NCBI GenBank assembly: GCA_044464225.1
Contig: JBIQLN010000001.1
Coordinates: 314,772-378,771, forward strand
DNA length: 64,000 bases
Source of the DNA: 66-474 sp044464225
GTDB taxonomy: Bacteria > Pseudomonadota > Gammaproteobacteria > Xanthomonadales > Rhodanobacteraceae
Direction: 5' to 3'
Of this stretch, positions 61,429 through 64,000 are shown piece by piece. Positions within the stretch are counted from its first letter, which is position 1, and every line of letters begins with the position of its first letter. The notes beneath the pieces were generated by a model. That model ran no database searches, was not told the origin of the DNA, and saw only the letters and a program-made list of their open reading frames with translations. The position numbers were made by a program, and so were the translations under genes.

Positions 61429-61683
61429 CTACTCAGCGTGTTTCGATCCGGTCGAGTCGCGCTGGTCCTGATGCGCGGCCCCGGCTGCGGGAGGCGGATC
61501 GGCCTGCAGCTTTTCGCTGGACGCGGCAGCCTTCTTCTCATCCTCTTCGCCGCTCAGCGCCTTTTTGAATCCGCGCACCGCGTTACCGAGGTCGGGACCG
61601 ATCTTCGTCAATTTGCTGGTACCAAACAACACCAGCACGATCACGAGCAGGATCAGCCAATGCCAGATGCTGTCAAAACCCAT
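61429..61683 (-). CDS. tatA: Sec-independent protein translocase TatA
   Basis: An 84-residue TatA: N-terminal helix 'IWHWLILLVIVLVLFGTSKL' with the FGTSKL hinge, then an amphipathic helix 'GPDLGNAVRGFKKALSGEED' and a charged tail. It oligomerises to form the translocation pore. ATG 61683 puts the helix at the correct distance; the frame extends upstream without a motif. The hemH gene is divergent across 176 bases, which must hold the tat promoter. Confidence 0.95.
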   Translation of the reverse strand: MGFDSIWHWLILLVIVLVLFGTSKLTKIGPDLGNAVRGFKKALSGEEDEKKAAASSEKLQADPPPAAGAAHQDQRDSTGSKHAE

Positions 61684-61859
61684 AAGAACCTCGTGCGGAA
61701 TCGTGCCCATCGCCGCAAGATGCACCGCAGGCTTTCCGCTTTCGCCCAGTGTACCGCAGCCCGCTGCCGCATGGCCGACAACCGGCACGGGCGCGCTGTG
61801 GCAGACTGCACAGCTTCATACCTTCACACCTTCGCCACCGACGAACTGGAATTCGCCGC

Positions 61860-62882
61860 ATGCCCCGTTATCTCGGTTTTCCGGATCAACCGGCCGCCCG
61901 CGCAGGTACGGCGGTGTTGCTGCTGAACCTGGGGACACCCGCCGCGCCCACGGCGGACGCCGTCGCTGATTATCTTTCCGAATTCCTCTCCGATCCGCGG
62001 ATCGTGGAGTGGCCACGCTGGCTGTGGTGGCCGGTGCTGCACGGCTACGTCCTGCGGACGCGGCCACGCCGATCGGCCGAGGCGTACGCGAAGGTCTGGC
62101 GCAATGACGGTTCGCCGCTGCTGGTGTTCAGCGACAGGCTGGCGCAAGCCGTGGGAGCGGAAATTTCGCGGCGCACCAGCGGCAGGGTCCTTACCGCGCT
62201 TGCCATGACGTACGGTGAACCGTCCGTCCGCGGAGCCGTGGTCGAATTGATGCGGGTGGGCGTACGCCGGCTGCTGGTGTTGCCGCTGTTCCCCCAATAT
62301 TCGGCGACTTCCACGGGCGCCGCGCTGGATGCCGTGGCCCGGGTGGTACAGACCTTGCGTTGGCCGCCCGAGCTGCGCACCGTGAACGACTATCACGCCG
62401 ATGCCGGATATCTGGCGGCATTGGCCAGCAGTGTGCGCAATCACTGGGCGGAACAAGGACGCGGCGACAAATTGCTGTTGAGCTTCCACGGCATTCCCGA
62501 AAAATATGCCGCCGCCGGCGATCCCTATCCCGCCCAATGCCGCGAAACCGCGCGCCGGCTCGGCGATGTGCTCGGGATCGAGGAGGACGACCTGCTGGTG
62601 ACGTTCCAGTCGCGCCTGGGACGCCAGCCATGGCTTCGGCCATACACCGACGAGACGGTCGAGCAGCTTGCGCGCCAGGATATCGGAACCCTGGATGTAG
62701 CCTGTCCCGGTTTCGCCGTGGATTGCCTCGAAACCCTCGAGGAAGTGGCGCTGCGTTATCGCGCCACGTTCCTCACCCATGGCGGCCGCCGCTTCCGTTA
62801 CATTCCGGCATTGAACAACGGCTCGGCGCACGCCGACGTGCTGGCATCGATCGCCCTCGGCGGGATGTCCGGCTGGGTTTGA
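61860..62882 (+). CDS. hemH: Ferrochelatase
   Basis: A 340-residue ferrochelatase inserting Fe2+ into protoporphyrin IX, the last haem step. 'AVLLLNLGTPAAPTADAVADYLSEFLSDPRI' in parts opens it, 'MTYGEPSVRGAV' and 'LLVLPLFPQYSATSTGAA' follow, the metal-site His is in 'LLLSFHGIPEKY', and the acidic pair in 'GFAVDCLETLEEV'. 'VTFQSRLGRQPWLRPYTD' is also typical. No Fe-S Cys cluster is present. ATG 61860 is chosen for its correct distance to the first strand. Confidence 0.96.
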   Translation: MPRYLGFPDQPAARAGTAVLLLNLGTPAAPTADAVADYLSEFLSDPRIVEWPRWLWWPVLHGYVLRTRPRRSAEAYAKVWRNDGSPLLVFSDRLAQAVGAEISRRTSGRVLTALAMTYGEPSVRGAVVELMRVGVRRLLVLPLFPQYSATSTGAALDAVARVVQTLRWPPELRTVNDYHADAGYLAALASSVRNHWAEQGRGDKLLLSFHGIPEKYAAAGDPYPAQCRETARRLGDVLGIEEDDLLVTFQSRLGRQPWLRPYTDETVEQLARQDIGTLDVACPGFAVDCLETLEEVALRYRATFLTHGGRRFRYIPALNNGSAHADVLASIALGGMSGWV

Positions 62883-63098
62883 ACGGGCGGGACGAAGGAT
62901 CCGCGCTTCACCTGCCCCGTTCGCAAAATGCGATCGCCTTCACGTTTATCGCAATCATCGCGACGGCTTTCACGTAGCCATGACCGGTGACGGCGCAGGC
63001 TGCCGACGCATCATGGCCCCGAGGGAAACACGCCGGTTCGGCCCACGCCGACGGCCATGGTGATCTCTGTCCGACTTCATGACCCACAGGAGGCTTCC

Positions 63099-63350
63099 AT
63101 GAAACGCATCAGGCTTATGCTCTCGATTCTCGTTGCATCGATGCTGGGTTGCGCCGCACTCAACGGCACGGCCGCCACGGCCCCGCAGTATCAAGGTGCC
63201 GTCTCGTGCTCGATGCAGATGCTTTACTGTCTGGGAACCGGAAATTCGCAAGCCTACTGCCAGGCACAGTACGATCAATGCTGCCAGACTGCCGGCAACG
63301 ACTGCACCAGGCCCGGCGGCATCGTGGGCGAGCGGCGCGTGACCAAATAA
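63099..63350 (+). CDS. Small Cys-rich secreted protein
   Basis: An 83-residue exported peptide. A good AGGAGG site precedes ATG 63099. The signal peptide (1-24, 'LMLSILVASMLGCAALNGTAA') contains one Cys that could also be a lipobox ('SMLGC'). The mature part has seven Cys, spaced 'CSMQMLYC', 'YCQAQYDQCC', 'C' and 'DC', so disulfides or metal binding are likely. No family recognised. It precedes the rRNA terminator region. Confidence 0.72.
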   Translation: MKRIRLMLSILVASMLGCAALNGTAATAPQYQGAVSCSMQMLYCLGTGNSQAYCQAQYDQCCQTAGNDCTRPGGIVGERRVTK

Positions 63351-63390
63351 CGGTACATGGCGTCGCTGGACGAAATTCGATGCAAACAAA

Positions 63391-63418
63391 AAGGCCCCCG
63401 TCGATCGACGGGGGCCTT
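63391..63418 (-). terminator. Strong intrinsic terminator of the rRNA operon
   Basis: A perfect 28-base palindrome with arms AAGGCCCCCGTCGA and TCGACGGGGGCCTT. On the minus strand it is followed by a T-rich tail (CTTTTTGTTTG), so it ends rRNA transcription just past 5S. On the plus strand the tail CTTTCC is weaker, but it could also end the small gene at 63099. Confidence 0.92.
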
Positions 63419-63430
63419 TCCATTTGAAGC

Positions 63431-63545
63431 CCCTGGCAGTGTCCTACTCTTGCATGGCGAATGCCAAACTACCATCGGCGCTGGTGCGTTTCACTTCCGA
63501 GTTCGGGATGGGATCGGGTGGGACCACACCGCTATGGCCGCCAGG
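63431..63545 (-). rRNA. rrf: 5S ribosomal RNA
   Basis: The minus strand reads CCTGGCGGCCATAGCG... CCCACCCGATCCCATCCCGA (in part) and ends ...CACTGCCAGG, with the first and last bases pairing (CCTGGC/GCCAGG). The conserved loop C string 'CGAACTCGGAAGTGAAAC' is present. About 115 bases. It lies downstream of 23S in the usual 16S-23S-5S order. Confidence 0.95.
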
Positions 63546-63660
63546 GAATCGGTGCGATGCGCGCATAGTCGCGCGTCATCAGCATGGGGTCGGGATGTGA
63601 CTGTGTCTTGCTCCGTCCGGGCCTCGATATGCGTCGAGGCGGCGAAGCGTCTTGGGGTTA

Positions 63661-64000
<340 letters not shown>

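Overview
The window is high-GC, gene-dense chromosomal DNA from a gammaproteobacterium, most likely of the order Lysobacterales (Xanthomonadales), perhaps Rhodanobacteraceae. This placement is an inference from gene content and protein style: hemX-hemY next to hemD, an ECF sigma factor with a DUF3379 partner, rsmG-parA-parB, a Tat operon, and a fused ABC permease/M1 peptidase. No taxonomic search was possible. Almost all long reading frames opposite the genes listed here are high-GC shadows.

Layout. 0-5.3 kb: 5' end of hemB (minus strand), an orphan SPFH fragment, rsmG-parA-parB, and an ECF sigma factor with its DUF3379 partner. 5.3-10.6 kb: a glycosyltransferase, a tightly overlapping YciI-TfoX-YciI-ECF42 sigma operon, and recQ. 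10.7-23.5 kb: housekeeping genes (rhodanese, thioesterases, hemD-hemX-hemY, rmuC, folE, MFS pump, NnrU, DUF3014, NRDE) with one wrecked VOC gene. 23.6-30.2 kb: a c-di-GMP phosphodiesterase response regulator overlapping a hybrid histidine kinase, a spacer with REP-like hairpins, then envC and ctpA. 30.2-35.9 kb: three related secreted Sel1/TPR-type proteins around an MFS transporter and a PepSY protein. 35.9-40.2 kb: LysR with a divergent EamA transporter, a cupin, a lipoprotein and an unknown protein. 40.2-48.7 kb: ABC ATPase with ABC-2/M1 peptidase fusion, pyruvate dehydrogenase E2 and E3, and a DinB-fold protein. 48.7-52.2 kb: an accessory pocket with an IS3-family element, two gene remnants and a stand-alone methyltransferase. 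52.2-57.3 kb: sulfate ABC transporter operon ending in an outer-membrane porin. 57.3-64 kb: dinB, a membrane protein, tatABC, hemH, a small Cys-rich secreted protein, and the 3' end of an rRNA operon (23S-5S-terminator, minus strand).

How genes work together. Haem synthesis recurs (hemB, hemD, hemX, hemY, hemH), but in separate places. The parAB-rsmG block is of the kind often found near the origin, which fits an rRNA operon within about 60 kb. Signalling is represented by the REC-EAL/hybrid-kinase pair and two ECF sigma modules. Envelope functions include EnvC/CtpA, Tat, the porin and several secreted proteins.

I saw no CRISPR array, prophage, recognisable defence system or complete tRNA. 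The least-explained items are the duplicated Sel1-like secreted proteins, a palindromic repeat carried in frame inside lpdA, and the degraded IS3 pocket.
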